From the NCBI RefSeq assembly GCF_017976235.1, contig NZ_JACVHC010000002.1, positions 682,001 to 746,000 of the forward strand: a DNA stretch of 64,000 bases, read 5' to 3'. The notes under the pieces were generated by a model. It searched no databases. It was given only the letters and a program-made list of their open reading frames with translations, and was not told the origin of the DNA. The first letter of the stretch is position 1. Each line of letters starts with the position of its first letter. This DNA comes from Pseudomonas anatoliensis (GTDB lineage: Bacteria > Pseudomonadota > Gammaproteobacteria > Pseudomonadales > Pseudomonadaceae). Made by a program: the position numbers and the translations under genes. Positions 37,004 through 48,227 of this stretch are shown here, piece by piece.

Positions 37004-39778
37004 ATGGGCGAACTGGCCAAAGAAATCCTCCCGGTCAATATCGAAGACGAGCTGAAGCAGTCCTACCTCGACTACGCGATGAGCGTGATCGTCGGCCGTG
37101 CACTGCCGGATGCGCGCGATGGCCTCAAGCCCGTGCACCGTCGCGTACTGTTCGCGATGAGCGAGCTGGGCAACGACTACAACAAGCCGTACAAGAAATC
37201 TGCCCGTGTTGTCGGCGACGTGATCGGTAAGTATCACCCGCACGGTGATACTGCGGTGTACGACACCATCGTCCGCATGGCTCAGCCTTTCTCCCTGCGC
37301 TACCTGCTGGTCGACGGTCAGGGCAACTTCGGTTCGGTGGACGGCGACAACGCCGCGGCCATGCGATACACCGAAGTACGCATGACCAAGCTGGCGCACG
37401 AGCTGCTGGCCGACCTGCACAAGGAAACCGTGGACTGGGTGCCGAACTACGACGGCACCGAGATGATCCCGGCGGTCATGCCGACGCGGATTCCCAACCT
37501 GCTGGTCAACGGCTCCAGCGGTATCGCCGTGGGCATGGCGACCAACATTCCGCCGCACAACCTCGGTGAAGTCATCGACGGTTGCCTGGCGCTCATCGAC
37601 AACCCTGAGCTGACCGTCGATGAACTGATGCAATACATCCCCGGTCCGGACTTCCCGACCGCCGCGATCATCAACGGTCGCGCCGGCATCATCGAAGCCT
37701 ACCGCACCGGTCGCGGGCGCATTTACATGCGTGCCCGCTCGATCATCGAGGACATCGACAAGGTCGGTGGTCGTCAGCAGATCGTCATCACCGAACTCCC
37801 TTACCAGTTGAACAAGGCGCGTCTGATCGAGAAGATCGCCGAGCTGGTCAAAGAGAAGAAGCTGGAAGGCATCACCGAGCTGCGCGACGAGTCCGACAAG
37901 GACGGTATGCGCGTCGTGATCGAACTGCGTCGCGGCGAAGTGCCTGAGGTGATCCTCAACAACCTCTACGCCCAGACCCAGCTGCAAGCGGTGTTCGGCA
38001 TCAACATCGTCGCGCTGATCGACGGCCGTCCGCGGATTCTCAACCTCAAGGATCTGCTGGAAGCCTTCGTTCGTCACCGCCGCGAAGTCGTCACCCGTCG
38101 TACCGTGTTCGAACTGCGTAAAGCCCGTGAACGTGGCCACATCCTTGAAGGTCAAGCGGTTGCCCTGTCGAACATCGACCCGGTGATCGCCCTGATCAAG
38201 GCTTCGCCGACCCCGTCGGAAGCCAAGGAAGCGCTGATCAAGACCGCGTGGGAATCCTCCGCTGTGGTCGCGATGGTTGAGCGTGCCGGTGCTGATTCGT
38301 GCCGTCCGGAGACCCTCGATCCGCAATACGGTCTGCGTGAAGGCAAGTACTTCCTGTCGCCAGAGCAGGCGCAAGCCATTCTGGAACTGCGTCTGCACCG
38401 TCTGACCGGTCTGGAGCACGAGAAACTGCTGGCCGAGTATCAAGAGATCCTCAACCAGATCGGGGAGCTGATCCGCATCCTCAACAGCGCCGTGCGCCTG
38501 ATGGAAGTGATCCGCGAAGAGCTGGAAGTGATCCGTGCCGAATACGGCGATGTGCGTCGCACCGAAATTCTCGATGCGCGCCTCGATCTGACTCTGGGTG
38601 ACATGATCCCGGAAGAAGAGCGTGTCGTGACCATCTCCCACGGTGGCTACGCCAAGACCCAGCCATTGGCTGCGTACCAGGCTCAGCGTCGTGGCGGTAA
38701 AGGCAAATCGGCGACCGGCGTCAAGGATGAGGACTACATTGCTCACCTGCTGGTTGCCAACAGCCACACCACGCTGCTGCTGTTCTCCAGCAAGGGCAAG
38801 GTGTACTGGCTCAAGACCTACGAGATCCCGGAAGCGTCCCGCGCTGCCCGTGGTCGTCCGCTGGTCAACCTCTTGCCATTGAGCGAGGGCGAATACATCA
38901 CCACCATGCTGCCGGTCGATCTCGAAGCCATGAAGCGTCAGGCTGATGAAGAAGAAGCCGAAGGCGCCGAGGCTGATGTAGAAGAAATCGAAAACAGCAA
39001 CGAGACCGACGAAGAGCGCCGCGCGCGCATCAAGGCTGCCGACCGCAAGAAGGCACCGTTCATCTTCATGTCGACTGCCAACGGTACGGTCAAGAAGACT
39101 CCGCTGGTGGCCTTCAGCCGTCAGCGTAGCGTTGGTCTGATCGCGCTGGAGCTGGACGAAGGCGACATCCTGATTTCCGCAGCCGTCACCGACGGTGAAC
39201 AGGAAATCATGCTGTTCTCCGACGGCGGCAAGGTTACTCGCTTCAAGGAATCCGAAGTTCGCGCCATGGGCCGTACCGCCCGCGGTGTGCGTGGTATGCG
39301 TCTGCCGGAAGGTCAGAAGCTGATTTCCATGCTGATCCCGGAAGAGGGCAGCGAGATTCTCACCGCTTCCGAGCGCGGTTATGGCAAGCGTACCGCCATC
39401 ACCGAGTTCCCTGAGTACAAGCGTGGCGGTCAGGGCGTTATCGCCATGGTCAGCAACGAGCGTAACGGCCGTCTGGTCGGTGCGGTTCAGGTGCAGGACG
39501 GCGAAGAGATCATGCTGATCTCCGATCAGGGCACGCTGGTGCGTACCCGTGTCGACGAAGTGTCGAGCCTGGGTCGTAACACTCAAGGTGTCACGCTGAT
39601 CAAACTGGCCAAGGATGAAACCCTGGTCGGCCTGGAGCGGGTGCAAGAGCCTTCGGAAGTCGAAGGTGAAGAGCTCGAAGGTGAAGAGGGCGAGGAGTTC
39701 GAAGGCAATGTCGTGATCGACGACGCTGCCGAAGACCAGCAGCTCGACGCCGCAGCAGACGAAGAACCGCAAGAATAA
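37004..39778 (+). CDS. gyrA: DNA gyrase subunit A
   Basis: A 924-residue GyrA. The catalytic tyrosine is Tyr122 in [11 protein letters not shown]. The quinolone-determining region reads GDTAVYD with Thr83 and Asp87, the wild-type state for pseudomonads. The C-terminal DNA-wrapping domain contains the GyrA box QRRGGKG and repeated blades. An acidic insertion ([18 protein letters not shown], about 650-670) and a very acidic tail are present, as in pseudomonad GyrA. ATG 37004 follows AAAAAGGA. It is transcribed alone, with a GC-rich terminator 12 bases after the stop. Confidence 0.98.
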   Translation: MGELAKEILPVNIEDELKQSYLDYAMSVIVGRALPDARDGLKPVHRRVLFAMSELGNDYNKPYKKSARVVGDVIGKYHPHGDTAVYDTIVRMAQPFSLRYLLVDGQGNFGSVDGDNAAAMRYTEVRMTKLAHELLADLHKETVDWVPNYDGTEMIPAVMPTRIPNLLVNGSSGIAVGMATNIPPHNLGEVIDGCLALIDNPELTVDELMQYIPGPDFPTAAIINGRAGIIEAYRTGRGRIYMRARSIIEDIDKVGGRQQIVITELPYQLNKARLIEKIAELVKEKKLEGITELRDESDKDGMRVVIELRRGEVPEVILNNLYAQTQLQAVFGINIVALIDGRPRILNLKDLLEAFVRHRREVVTRRTVFELRKARERGHILEGQAVALSNIDPVIALIKASPTPSEAKEALIKTAWESSAVVAMVERAGADSCRPETLDPQYGLREGKYFLSPEQAQAILELRLHRLTGLEHEKLLAEYQEILNQIGELIRILNSAVRLMEVIREELEVIRAEYGDVRRTEILDARLDLTLGDMIPEEERVVTISHGGYAKTQPLAAYQAQRRGGKGKSATGVKDEDYIAHLLVANSHTTLLLFSSKGKVYWLKTYEIPEASRAARGRPLVNLLPLSEGEYITTMLPVDLEAMKRQADEEEAEGAEADVEEIENSNETDEERRARIKAADRKKAPFIFMSTANGTVKKTPLVAFSRQRSVGLIALELDEGDILISAAVTDGEQEIMLFSDGGKVTRFKESEVRAMGRTARGVRGMRLPEGQKLISMLIPEEGSEILTASERGYGKRTAITEFPEYKRGGQGVIAMVSNERNGRLVGAVQVQDGEEIMLISDQGTLVRTRVDEVSSLGRNTQGVTLIKLAKDETLVGLERVQEPSEVEGEELEGEEGEEFEGNVVIDDAAEDQQLDAAADEEPQE

Positions 39779-39787
39779 GCGGACAAG

Positions 39788-39824
39788 CGAGGGGGCGGAT
39801 GAGAATTCGCCCCCTTGTTATTTG
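39788..39824 (+). terminator. Rho-independent terminator of gyrA
   Basis: Stem agggggcg (39790-39797) pairs with cgccccct (39808-39815) around a 10-base loop, followed by ttgttatttgt. The U-tract is imperfect. Confidence 0.7.
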
Positions 39825-39850
39825 TCCCGTATGAAAATAACGCAAGACCC

Positions 39851-39935
39851 TGTAGGAGCTGCCGAAGGCTGCGATCTTTTGATCCTGTTTTTTACAATCA
39901 AGATCAAAAGATCGCAGCCTTCGGCAACTCCTGCA
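39851..39935. repeat. REP-type inverted repeat, family D
   Basis: 34-base arms (39851-39884 and 39902-39935) with two mismatches, between gyrA and serC. Confidence 0.9.
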
Positions 39936-40004
39936 GAGGTAGATGTGCAGAATTATCGATTTACAGATTTATTGTGATACCACCAAATCAGAGCGAGATT
40001 GGAT

Positions 40005-41090
40005 GTGAGCAAGCGAGCCTATAACTTCTGCGCCGGTCCTGCGGCGCTTCCTGAAGCTGTCCTGCAGCGCGCCCAGGGTGAACTCCTTGATTGGCATGGC
40101 AAGGGCTTGTCGGTCATGGAAATGAGCCATCGCAGCGATGAGTTCGTGTCCATTGCTACCCAGGCCGAGCAGGATCTGCGTGACCTGCTGAATATCCCGT
40201 CGAACTATAAAGTGCTGTTTCTGCAAGGTGGCGCCAGCCAGCAATTCGCGCAGATTCCACTGAACCTGCTGCCTGAAGGCGGCTCGGCCGACTATATCGA
40301 CACCGGTATCTGGTCGCAGAAAGCCATCGAAGAAGCCTCGCGCTACGGCCATGTCAACGTTGCCGCCACCGCCAAGCCTTACGACTATTTCGCCATCCCC
40401 GGCCAGAACGAGTGGAACCTGTCGAAAGACGCCGCTTACGTTCACTACGCGCCGAACGAAACCATTGGCGGTCTGGAATTCCAATGGATTCCGGAAGTCG
40501 GTGACGTGCCATTGGTGGCGGACATGTCTTCGGACATTCTGTCGCGTCCAGTCGATGTCTCGCGTTTCGGCATGATCTACGCCGGCGCACAAAAGAACAT
40601 TGGCCCGAGCGGCATCGTCGTCAACATCATTCGCGAAGACTTGCTCGGCAAGGCGCGTGCGCTGTGCCCGACCATGCTCGACTACAAAGTCGCGGCGGAT
40701 AACGGCTCGATGTACAACACGCCGCCGACGCTGGCCTGGTATCTGTCCGGTCTGGTGTTCCAGTGGCTGAAAGAGCAGGGTGGCGTCGAAGCCATCGCCA
40801 AGCTGAACGACACCAAGCAGCGCACGCTGTACGACTTCATCGACGCCAGCGGCCTCTACAGCAACCCGATCAACAAGTCGGATCGCTCGTGGATGAACGT
40901 GCCGTTCCGTCTGGCTGATGATCGTCTCGACAAGCCGTTCCTGGTCGGTGCCGAAGAGCGCGGTCTGCTCAACCTCAAGGGTCACCGTTCTGTGGGCGGC
41001 ATGCGCGCCTCCATCTACAACGCCGTCGACATCACCGCCGTTAATGCGCTGGTGGCGTACATGGCTGAATTCGAGAAGGAACACGGCTGA
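40005..41090 (+). CDS. serC: 3-phosphoserine/phosphohydroxythreonine aminotransferase
   Basis: A 361-residue PLP enzyme; the start YNFCAGPAALP and the lysine in GAQKNIGPSG (Lys197) are diagnostic. It makes phosphoserine for serine synthesis and phosphohydroxythreonine for pyridoxal-phosphate synthesis. GTG 40005 (VSKRAYNF) gives the usual family length; TTG 39999 is an alternative. It is the first gene of a tightly packed block: its TGA stop overlaps the pheA ATG by one base. Confidence 0.95.
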   Translation: MSKRAYNFCAGPAALPEAVLQRAQGELLDWHGKGLSVMEMSHRSDEFVSIATQAEQDLRDLLNIPSNYKVLFLQGGASQQFAQIPLNLLPEGGSADYIDTGIWSQKAIEEASRYGHVNVAATAKPYDYFAIPGQNEWNLSKDAAYVHYAPNETIGGLEFQWIPEVGDVPLVADMSSDILSRPVDVSRFGMIYAGAQKNIGPSGIVVNIIREDLLGKARALCPTMLDYKVAADNGSMYNTPPTLAWYLSGLVFQWLKEQGGVEAIAKLNDTKQRTLYDFIDASGLYSNPINKSDRSWMNVPFRLADDRLDKPFLVGAEERGLLNLKGHRSVGGMRASIYNAVDITAVNALVAYMAEFEKEHG

Positions 41091-42184
41091 TGTCCGAGCA
41101 AGAACTCAAGGCACTGCGCGTTCGCATTGACGCTCTGGACACCAAAGTCATGGAGCTGATCAGTGAGCGTGCGCGTTGCGCCCAGGAAGTCGCGCGAGTA
41201 AAGATGGCCTCGCTGGCCGAAGGCGAAGTGCCGGTTTTCTATCGTCCTGAGCGCGAAGCCCAGGTGCTCAAGCGAGTGATGGAGCGCAATCAGGGGCCGT
41301 TGGGCAACGAAGAAATGGCGCGGTTGTTCCGCGAAATCATGTCTTCGTGCCTGGCGCTGGAGCAGCCGCTGAAAGTGGCTTACCTCGGTCCTGAAGGCAC
41401 CTTCACTCAGGCTGCGGCCATGAAGCACTTCGGTCACGCGGTGATCAGCAAGCCGATGGCCGCGATCGACGAAGTGTTCCGTGAAGTGGCGGCCGGTGCG
41501 GTGAATTTTGGCGTGGTGCCGGTGGAAAACTCCACCGAAGGCGCGGTCAACCATACCCTCGACAGCTTCCTCGAGCACGACATGGTGATTTGTGGCGAAG
41601 TCGAGCTGCGCATACACCATCACCTGTTGGTCGGTGAAAACACCAAGACCGACAGCATCAGCCGCATCTATTCGCATGCTCAGTCGCTGGCCCAGTGCCG
41701 CAAGTGGCTGGACGCGCATTACCCGAATGTCGAGCGCGTTGCAGTGTCCAGCAATGCCGAGGCGGCCAAGCGGGTTAAAGGCGAGTGGAATTCTGCGGCG
41801 ATTGCCGGCGACATGGCGGCCGGTCTGTATGGCCTGACGCGTCTGGCCGAGAAGATCGAAGATCGCCCGGACAACTCCACGCGCTTCCTGATGATTGGTA
41901 ACCAGGAAGTGCCGCCGACCGGCGACGACAAGACCTCGATCATCGTGTCCATGAGCAACAAGCCCGGCGCGCTCCACGAGCTGCTGGTGCCGTTCCATGA
42001 CAACGGCATCGACCTGACCCGCATCGAAACCCGGCCGTCGCGCAGCGGCAAATGGACCTACGTGTTCTTTATCGACTTCGTCGGCCACCACCGTGATCCG
42101 TTGATCAAGGGTGTGCTGGAAAAGATCAGTCAGGAAGCAGTAGCACTCAAAGTGCTGGGTTCCTACCCGAAAGCAGTTCTGTAA
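41090..42184 (+). CDS. pheA: Bifunctional chorismate mutase/prephenate dehydratase (P-protein)
   Basis: A 364-residue fusion. Residues 1-90 are an AroQ-type chorismate mutase (LRVRIDALDTKVMELISERA; FYRPEREAQVL). Residues 95-275 are the prephenate dehydratase with VVPVENSTEGAVNHT and the catalytic NSTRF. Residues 280-355 are an ACT domain with GALHELL and ETRPSR, which bind phenylalanine for feedback inhibition. It converts chorismate to phenylpyruvate. It overlaps serC by one base and is followed by hisC after 13 bases. Confidence 0.97.
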   Translation: MSEQELKALRVRIDALDTKVMELISERARCAQEVARVKMASLAEGEVPVFYRPEREAQVLKRVMERNQGPLGNEEMARLFREIMSSCLALEQPLKVAYLGPEGTFTQAAAMKHFGHAVISKPMAAIDEVFREVAAGAVNFGVVPVENSTEGAVNHTLDSFLEHDMVICGEVELRIHHHLLVGENTKTDSISRIYSHAQSLAQCRKWLDAHYPNVERVAVSSNAEAAKRVKGEWNSAAIAGDMAAGLYGLTRLAEKIEDRPDNSTRFLMIGNQEVPPTGDDKTSIIVSMSNKPGALHELLVPFHDNGIDLTRIETRPSRSGKWTYVFFIDFVGHHRDPLIKGVLEKISQEAVALKVLGSYPKAVL

Positions 42185-42197
42185 GGGGCGGTAGTAA

Positions 42198-43310
42198 ATG
42201 AGTGGCAATTTCCTCGCTCTGGCACAGCCGGGCGTGCAACAACTTTCGCCGTACGTTCCGGGCAAGCCTGTGGACGAACTGGCGCGCGAGCTGGATCTGG
42301 ATCCGGCGAAAATCGTCAAGCTGGCAAGCAACGAAAACCCATTGGGCGCCAGTCCTAAAGCCTTGGCGGCGATTCGCGAAGAGCTGGCCGAGCTGACTCG
42401 TTATCCTGACGGCAACGGTTTCGCACTCAAGTCCCTGCTGGCCGAACAGTGCCGCGTAGAGCTGGACCAGGTCACGCTGGGCAATGGCTCCAACGACATT
42501 CTTGAGCTGGTGGCGCGCGCCTATCTGGCGCCGGGCCTGAATGCTGTGTTCAGCGAACATGCGTTCGCGGTGTATCCGATCGCGACTCAAGCGGTCGGCG
42601 CTCAGGCCAAAGTAGTGCCAGCCAAGGATTGGGGGCACGACCTGCCTGCAATGCTGGCGGCCATCGATGCCAACACCCGCGTGGTGTTCATCGCCAACCC
42701 GAACAACCCGACCGGCACCTGGTTCGGCGCCGAGGCGCTGGACGAGTTTCTGCAGGATGTTCCGGAGCATGTGCTGGTGGTCCTGGATGAGGCATACATC
42801 GAGTACGCCGAAGGCAGCGACTTGCCGGATGGTCTGGATTTCCTCGCGGCGTACCCGAACCTGCTGGTTTCGCGCACCTTCTCCAAGGCCTATGGCCTAG
42901 CGGCATTGCGCGTTGGCTACGGTCTGTCGACTCCGGTAGTGGCGGACGTGCTGAACCGTGTTCGCCAGCCATTCAACGTCAACAGCCTGGCCCTTGCGGC
43001 TGCCTGTGCGGCGTTGAAAGACGAGGAGTATCTGGCGCAAAGCCGTCAGCTCAACGAGTCCGGCATGCAGCAGTTGCAAGCCGGTTTCCGTGAGCTGGGT
43101 CTTGGCTGGATCGAGTCCAAAGGCAACTTTATTTGCGTCGATCTCGCTCAGGTGGCAGCTCCGGTGTTCCAGGGCTTGCTGGCCGAAGGGGTGATCGTGC
43201 GCCCGGTGGCCAATTACGGCATGCCGAATCACCTGCGGATCACCATTGGTCTGCCGGCCGAAAACAGCCGTTTCCTTGAAGCGCTGCGCAAGGTTCTGGC
43301 TCGTGGGTGA
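42198..43310 (+). CDS. hisC: Histidinol-phosphate aminotransferase (HisC2 type)
   Basis: A 370-residue fold-type I aminotransferase with Lys230 in SRTFSKAYGLAALRVGYG, NENPLGASPKA near the N-terminus and ANPNNPTGTW. In this operon position it is thought to serve aromatic amino acid transamination as well as histidine synthesis. A GGGGCGG ribosome site precedes ATG 42198. The start of the following tyrA-aroA gene lies within or just after its end. Confidence 0.94.
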   Translation: MSGNFLALAQPGVQQLSPYVPGKPVDELARELDLDPAKIVKLASNENPLGASPKALAAIREELAELTRYPDGNGFALKSLLAEQCRVELDQVTLGNGSNDILELVARAYLAPGLNAVFSEHAFAVYPIATQAVGAQAKVVPAKDWGHDLPAMLAAIDANTRVVFIANPNNPTGTWFGAEALDEFLQDVPEHVLVVLDEAYIEYAEGSDLPDGLDFLAAYPNLLVSRTFSKAYGLAALRVGYGLSTPVVADVLNRVRQPFNVNSLALAAACAALKDEEYLAQSRQLNESGMQQLQAGFRELGLGWIESKGNFICVDLAQVAAPVFQGLLAEGVIVRPVANYGMPNHLRITIGLPAENSRFLEALRKVLARG

Positions 43311-43338
43311 TGTCACTGCGCTGCAATCTGCTGCACCT

Positions 43339-45546
43339 ATGATCGGTCGCCTTGTGGTGGTCGGTCTGGGGTTGATCGGTGGTTCGTTCGCCAAAGGCTT
43401 GCGTGAAAGTGGTGTTTGCCGCGAAGTGGTCGGGGTCGATCTCGATGCGCAATCGCGCAAGCTGGCGGTTGAGTTGGGTGTGGTGGATCGCTGTGAAGAC
43501 GATCTGACGGCTGCCTGTCAGGGCGCTGACGTGATTCAGTTGGCGGTGCCGATTCTGGCCATGGAAAAAGTCCTCGCACGTTTGGCGAGCATGGATCTGG
43601 GTCAGGCGATTCTGACTGATGTCGGCAGTGCCAAAGGCAATGTGGTGCGCGCGGCGACCGAGGCGTTTGGCGGCATGCCGGCGCGGTTCGTGCCGGGCCA
43701 TCCGATTGCCGGCTCCGAGCAGAGTGGGGTGGAAGCCTCCAATGCCGAACTGTTCCGTCGTCATAAAGTGATCCTGACGCCGCTTGAGCAAACCGATCCG
43801 GCTGCGCTGGCGATCGTTGATCGGTTGTGGCGCGAATTGGGTGCCGACGTCGAGCACATGCAGGTCGAGCGTCACGATGAAGTGCTGGCCGCAACCAGTC
43901 ATTTGCCGCACTTGCTGGCCTTCGGTCTGGTTGACTCGTTGGCCAAGCGCAATGAAAACCTTGAGATCTTCCGTTACGCTGCCGGTGGTTTCCGCGATTT
44001 CACAAGAATCGCCGGAAGCGACCCGGTGATGTGGCACGACATCTTCCTCGCCAACCGCGAGGCTGTTCTGCGCACACTCGATACATTTCGCAGCGACCTC
44101 GACGCCTTGCGCGACGCGGTCGATGCAGGGGATGGGCACCAATTGTTGGGCGTTTTCACTCGCGCCCGGGTTGCTCGTGAGCATTTCAGTAAAATCCTGG
44201 CCCGCAGGGCCTATGTGGACGCTATGAATTCCAACGATCTGATCTTCCTGGCTCAACCTGGTGGCCGCCTGTCCGGTCGGATTCGCGTACCGGGCGACAA
44301 ATCCATTTCCCACCGTTCGATCATGCTCGGCTCGCTGGCCGAAGGCGTCACCGAAGTCGAAGGTTTCCTCGAGGGCGAAGACGCTCTGGCAACCTTGCAG
44401 GCCTTCCGCGACATGGGCGTGGTTATCGAAGGCCCGCATCACGGCCGCGTGACCATTCACGGTGTTGGCCTGCATGGCCTGAAACCTGCGCCGGGTCCGA
44501 TCTATCTGGGCAACTCCGGTACATCGATGCGTCTGCTGTCCGGGCTGTTGGCGGCGCAGAATTTCGACAGCACCCTGACCGGCGATGCTTCCCTGTCCAA
44601 GCGTCCGATGAATCGCGTGGCCAACCCGCTGCGTGAAATGGGCGCGGTGATTGAAACTGCCGCCGAAGGGCGTCCGCCGATGACTATTCGTGGCGGTCAC
44701 AAGCTCAAAGGTCTGACCTACACCATGCCGATGGCCAGTGCTCAGGTTAAATCCTGCTTGCTGCTGGCGGGTCTGTACGCTGAAGGCAAGACCACCGTCA
44801 CCGAGCCAGCGCCAACTCGCGATCACACCGAGCGCATGTTGCGCGGCTTCGGTTACCCGGTGAGCGTTGAAGGCGCGACTGCATCGGTCGAGTCCGGCGG
44901 CAAGCTGACCGCAACCCATATCGAAGTGCCGGGCGACATCTCGTCTTCCGCGTTTTTCCTGGTGGCGGCTTCGATCGCCGAGGGTTCCGAGCTGGTGCTT
45001 GAGCACGTCGGTATCAACCCGACCCGTACCGGTGTCATCGACATCCTGCGCCTGATGGGCGCGGACATTACTCTGGAAAACCAGCGTGAAGTCGGCGGCG
45101 AACCAGTGGCTGACCTGCGTGTGCGAGCAGCCAAGCTCAAAGGTATCGAGATTCCTGAAGAGTTGGTGCCGCTGGCCATCGACGAGTTCCCGGTGCTGTT
45201 CGTGGCCGCGGCCTGTGCCGAAGGGCGCACCGTGCTGACCGGCGCCGAAGAGCTGCGGGTCAAGGAATCGGATCGCATCCAGGTCATGGCGGACGGTTTG
45301 CTGGCGCTGGGTGTCAAGTGCGAACCGACCCCGGACGGCATCATCATCGACGGCGGCCAGATCGGCGGCGGCGAAGTGCATGGTCACGGCGATCACCGTA
45401 TCGCCATGGCATTCAGCGTGGCTTCGTTGCGCGCCACTGCGCCGATTCGCATCCATGATTGCGCCAACGTCGCGACATCGTTCCCGAACTTCCTCGCGCT
45501 GTGTGCGCAGGTCGGTATTCGTGTGGCACAAGAGGCTCAGTCGTGA
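43339..45546 (+). CDS. Bifunctional prephenate dehydrogenase/EPSP synthase (TyrA-AroA fusion)
   Basis: A 735-residue natural fusion. The first 290 residues are an NAD-dependent prephenate dehydrogenase with Rossmann motif [15 protein letters not shown] and [16 protein letters not shown]. From about residue 296 the 3-phosphoshikimate 1-carboxyvinyltransferase begins, with [36 protein letters not shown], and KESDRI and [13 protein letters not shown] near the end. It couples tyrosine synthesis with the penultimate step of chorismate synthesis. ATG 43339 (MIGRLVVVG) is chosen; GTG 43303, overlapping the hisC stop and preceded by AAGG, is a real alternative (747 residues). Confidence 0.95.
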   Translation: MIGRLVVVGLGLIGGSFAKGLRESGVCREVVGVDLDAQSRKLAVELGVVDRCEDDLTAACQGADVIQLAVPILAMEKVLARLASMDLGQAILTDVGSAKGNVVRAATEAFGGMPARFVPGHPIAGSEQSGVEASNAELFRRHKVILTPLEQTDPAALAIVDRLWRELGADVEHMQVERHDEVLAATSHLPHLLAFGLVDSLAKRNENLEIFRYAAGGFRDFTRIAGSDPVMWHDIFLANREAVLRTLDTFRSDLDALRDAVDAGDGHQLLGVFTRARVAREHFSKILARRAYVDAMNSNDLIFLAQPGGRLSGRIRVPGDKSISHRSIMLGSLAEGVTEVEGFLEGEDALATLQAFRDMGVVIEGPHHGRVTIHGVGLHGLKPAPGPIYLGNSGTSMRLLSGLLAAQNFDSTLTGDASLSKRPMNRVANPLREMGAVIETAAEGRPPMTIRGGHKLKGLTYTMPMASAQVKSCLLLAGLYAEGKTTVTEPAPTRDHTERMLRGFGYPVSVEGATASVESGGKLTATHIEVPGDISSSAFFLVAASIAEGSELVLEHVGINPTRTGVIDILRLMGADITLENQREVGGEPVADLRVRAAKLKGIEIPEELVPLAIDEFPVLFVAAACAEGRTVLTGAEELRVKESDRIQVMADGLLALGVKCEPTPDGIIIDGGQIGGGEVHGHGDHRIAMAFSVASLRATAPIRIHDCANVATSFPNFLALCAQVGIRVAQEAQS

Positions 45547-46232
45547 AAAAAATTGCACCGGTCATCACCATTGATGGGCCAAGCGGCTCGGGCAAAGGCA
45601 CGGTAGCCGGGATTCTGGCCAAACGTCTGGGCTGGAACCTGCTGGATTCCGGTGCGCTTTACCGCTTGCTGGCGTTTGCTGCGCACAATCACGGTGTCGA
45701 CCTGACCAATGAAGAGCTGCTGAAGAAACTTGCCGCTCATCTGGATGTGCAATTCATCGCGGCGACCGACGGTCAGCTGCAGCGCATCATTCTGGAAGGT
45801 GACGAAGTCAGCGATGTCATTCGTACTGAAAGCGTCGGTTCCGGCGCCTCTCAAGTGGCTGCATTGCCCGCCGTGCGCGAGGCGCTGCTGCAGCGTCAAC
45901 GCGCGTTCCAGGAGGCGCCGGGTCTGGTGGCCGATGGTCGCGACATGGGTACGGTGGTTTTTCCGACCGCACCACTGAAGATTTTTCTGACCGCCAGTGC
46001 CGAGGAGAGAGCGCGCCGTCGATATTTGCAGTTGAAGGGCAAAGTCGAGGGTGTTAGTCTGTCGAGTCTGCTAGATGAGATCCGTGCACGCGATGAGCGT
46101 GATACCCAGCGCGCAGTAGCCCCGCTCAAGCCGGCGGCTGATGCCATACAGCTGGATTCCACGGAGTTGTCCATCGATCAGGTGCTTGAACGCATCATGA
46201 GCGAGATCGCCATTCGCGATATCGCCGGGTGA
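45543..46232 (+). CDS. cmk: Cytidylate kinase
   Basis: A 229-residue nucleotide kinase with P-loop [10 protein letters not shown] (residues 11-20), [10 protein letters not shown] and [13 protein letters not shown]. It phosphorylates CMP and dCMP. The GTG start at 45543 overlaps the tyrA-aroA stop (GTGA) and AGAGG lies upstream, so it is translationally coupled. Length matches the family. Confidence 0.97.
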   Translation: MKKIAPVITIDGPSGSGKGTVAGILAKRLGWNLLDSGALYRLLAFAAHNHGVDLTNEELLKKLAAHLDVQFIAATDGQLQRIILEGDEVSDVIRTESVGSGASQVAALPAVREALLQRQRAFQEAPGLVADGRDMGTVVFPTAPLKIFLTASAEERARRRYLQLKGKVEGVSLSSLLDEIRARDERDTQRAVAPLKPAADAIQLDSTELSIDQVLERIMSEIAIRDIAG

Positions 46233-46243
46233 CCAAGAAGGTT

Positions 46244-46351
46244 GCAGGGGACCAGTCATAGTCCTGCGGCGCTTCTTCTATATGAAACTAACCCACACCG
46301 TCTGGGGTGTGGAGATGGGCGTATCCTTCGCCCTCATTTACAGGAATTAAA
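46244..46351 (+). promoter_or_regulatory. rpsA translational leader with three hairpins (probable S1 autoregulatory region)
   Basis: Three stem-loops precede the rpsA start: 46244-46267 (gcagg...gtcctgc with inner ggac/gtcc), 46292-46312 (ccacacc/ggtgtgg) and 46316-46336 (gggcg/cgccc). They are followed by caggaattaaaATG. This matches the three-hairpin plan known for rpsA start regions in gamma-proteobacteria, which S1 uses for self-control. The functional link is inferred. Confidence 0.55.
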
Positions 46352-48034
46352 ATGAGCGAAAGCTTTGCGGAACTCTTTGAAGAAAGCCTAAAAACCCTGA
46401 ACCTTCAGGCAGGCTCCATCATCACCGGTGTTATCGTTGATATCGATTACCAAGCTCGCTGGGTAACCGTTCACGCTGGCCTGAAGTCTGAAGCACTCAT
46501 CCCGCTTGAGCAGTTCTACAACGACGCTGGCGATCTGACTATCAATGTCGGTGACGAAGTTCACGTTGCTCTGGACTCGGTTGAAGACGGTTTCGGTGAA
46601 ACCAAGCTGTCCCGTGAAAAAGCCAAGCGCGCTGAATGCTGGATCGTTCTGGAAGCTGCCTTCGCAGCCGAGGAAGTGGTCAAGGGCGTTATCAACGGTA
46701 AGGTTAAAGGCGGCTTCACTGTCGACGTTAACGGCATCCGTGCGTTCCTGCCAGGTTCCCTGGTTGACGTCCGTCCAGTGCGCGACACCACGCACCTGGA
46801 AGGCAAAGAGCTGGAATTCAAGGTCATCAAGCTGGACCAGAAGCGCAACAACGTTGTCGTTTCCCGTCGCAGCGTCCTGGAAGCCGAGAACTCCGCCGAG
46901 CGTGAAGCTCTGCTGGAATCCCTGCAGGAAGGCCAGCAAGTCAAAGGTATCGTCAAAAACCTCACCGATTACGGCGCATTCGTCGATCTGGGTGGCGTGG
47001 ACGGCCTGCTGCACATCACCGACATGGCCTGGAAGCGCATCAAGCATCCTTCCGAGATCGTCAACGTTGGTGACGAAATCGACGTTAAGGTTCTGAAGTA
47101 CGATCGCGAACGCAATCGTGTTTCCCTGGGCCTGAAGCAGCTGGGCGAAGATCCATGGGTTGCTATCAAAGCCCGTTACCCAGAAAGCACTCGCGTTACC
47201 GCTCGTGTAACCAACCTGACCGACTACGGCTGCTTCGCTGAGCTGGAAGAAGGCGTTGAAGGTCTGGTACACGTTTCCGAAATGGACTGGACCAACAAGA
47301 ACATCCACCCTTCGAAAGTCGTACAAGTCGGCGACGAAGTGGAAGTTATGGTTCTGGACATCGACGAAGAGCGTCGTCGTATCTCCCTGGGCATCAAGCA
47401 GTGCAAATCTAACCCATGGGAAGATTTCTCTGGCCAGTTCAACAAGGGCGATAAAATCTCCGGCACCATCAAGTCGATCACCGATTTCGGTATCTTCATT
47501 GGTCTGGACGGCGGCATCGACGGCCTGGTTCACCTGTCCGACATCTCCTGGAACGAAGTTGGCGAAGAAGCTGTTCGTCGTTTCAAGAAGGGCGACGAGC
47601 TGGACACCGTTATCCTGTCGGTTGACCCAGAGCGCGAGCGTATCTCCCTGGGTATCAAGCAACTGGAAAGCGATCCGTTCTCCGAGTACGTTCAAGAGAA
47701 CGACAAAGGCGCAATCGTTAAAGGCACTGTGAAAGAAGTTGACGCCAAAGGCGCCATCATCGTTCTGGCCGACGACATCGAAGCGACTCTGAAAGCCTCC
47801 GAAATCAGCCGTGACCGCGTTGAAGACGCGCGCAACGTTCTGAAAGAAGGCCAGGAAGTAGAAGCCAAGATCATCAGCGTTGACCGCAAGAGCCGCGTAA
47901 TCCAGCTCTCCATCAAGTCGAAAGACGATGCTGAAGAGAAAGAAGCTATCCAAAGCCTGAAGGCTGAAGAAGCTCCTGCTGGCGACACCACCATGGCGGC
48001 ACTGCTGCGCCAGGCAATGGCCAAACAGAACTAA
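46352..48034 (+). CDS. rpsA: 30S ribosomal protein S1
   Basis: A 560-residue S1 with six S1 (OB-fold) repeats. Domains 3-6 show the recurrent G.v..it.yGaFv.l.gv.GLlH.sd pattern, for example [19 protein letters not shown] and [19 protein letters not shown]. It binds mRNA leaders on the 30S subunit and helps unfold them. AGGA precedes ATG 46352. It is the last gene of the serC-cmk block and ends in a strong terminator. Codon use is typical of highly expressed genes (gaa, gtt, ctg, cgt). Confidence 0.98.
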   Translation: MSESFAELFEESLKTLNLQAGSIITGVIVDIDYQARWVTVHAGLKSEALIPLEQFYNDAGDLTINVGDEVHVALDSVEDGFGETKLSREKAKRAECWIVLEAAFAAEEVVKGVINGKVKGGFTVDVNGIRAFLPGSLVDVRPVRDTTHLEGKELEFKVIKLDQKRNNVVVSRRSVLEAENSAEREALLESLQEGQQVKGIVKNLTDYGAFVDLGGVDGLLHITDMAWKRIKHPSEIVNVGDEIDVKVLKYDRERNRVSLGLKQLGEDPWVAIKARYPESTRVTARVTNLTDYGCFAELEEGVEGLVHVSEMDWTNKNIHPSKVVQVGDEVEVMVLDIDEERRRISLGIKQCKSNPWEDFSGQFNKGDKISGTIKSITDFGIFIGLDGGIDGLVHLSDISWNEVGEEAVRRFKKGDELDTVILSVDPERERISLGIKQLESDPFSEYVQENDKGAIVKGTVKEVDAKGAIIVLADDIEATLKASEISRDRVEDARNVLKEGQEVEAKIISVDRKSRVIQLSIKSKDDAEEKEAIQSLKAEEAPAGDTTMAALLRQAMAKQN

Positions 48035-48050
48035 GTTCTGCTTGATCATT

Positions 48051-48079
48051 AAAAAGGGCGACTTCGGTCGCCCTTTTTT
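48051..48079 (+). terminator. Rho-independent terminator of rpsA
   Basis: A 12-bp stem (aaaaagggcgac / gtcgcccttttt) capped by a UUCG tetraloop and followed by a T run. Confidence 0.93.
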
Positions 48080-48227
48080 GTGCCTGCGATTTGATGCGTC
48101 GCTTCAGCGCGTGAAACCATTTCCTTTGCTCGTGGGTCTGTTTCTTTAATCGGATCAATCGTCTATTCACGACTAAGCTTGGTCTTAAGCGTGTAGTCGT
48201 CGGGCATGGCCTGGCATAAGGAAGTGG

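Noticed and set aside
37240..37270. Possible quinolone-resistance change in GyrA (Thr at position 83)
   Set aside because: Thr83 and Asp87 are the normal residues in pseudomonads; no known resistance substitution is seen.
36977..39772. A 931-codon minus-strand open frame covering gyrA
   Set aside because: It is the antisense shadow of gyrA, produced by GC-rich codon bias; it has no ribosome site or recognisable domain, whereas the plus strand is unmistakably GyrA.
43240..45558. A 772-codon minus-strand open frame opposite tyrA-aroA
   Set aside because: Antisense shadow of a clear coding gene, rich in His/Arg/Gln, without domains or start signals.
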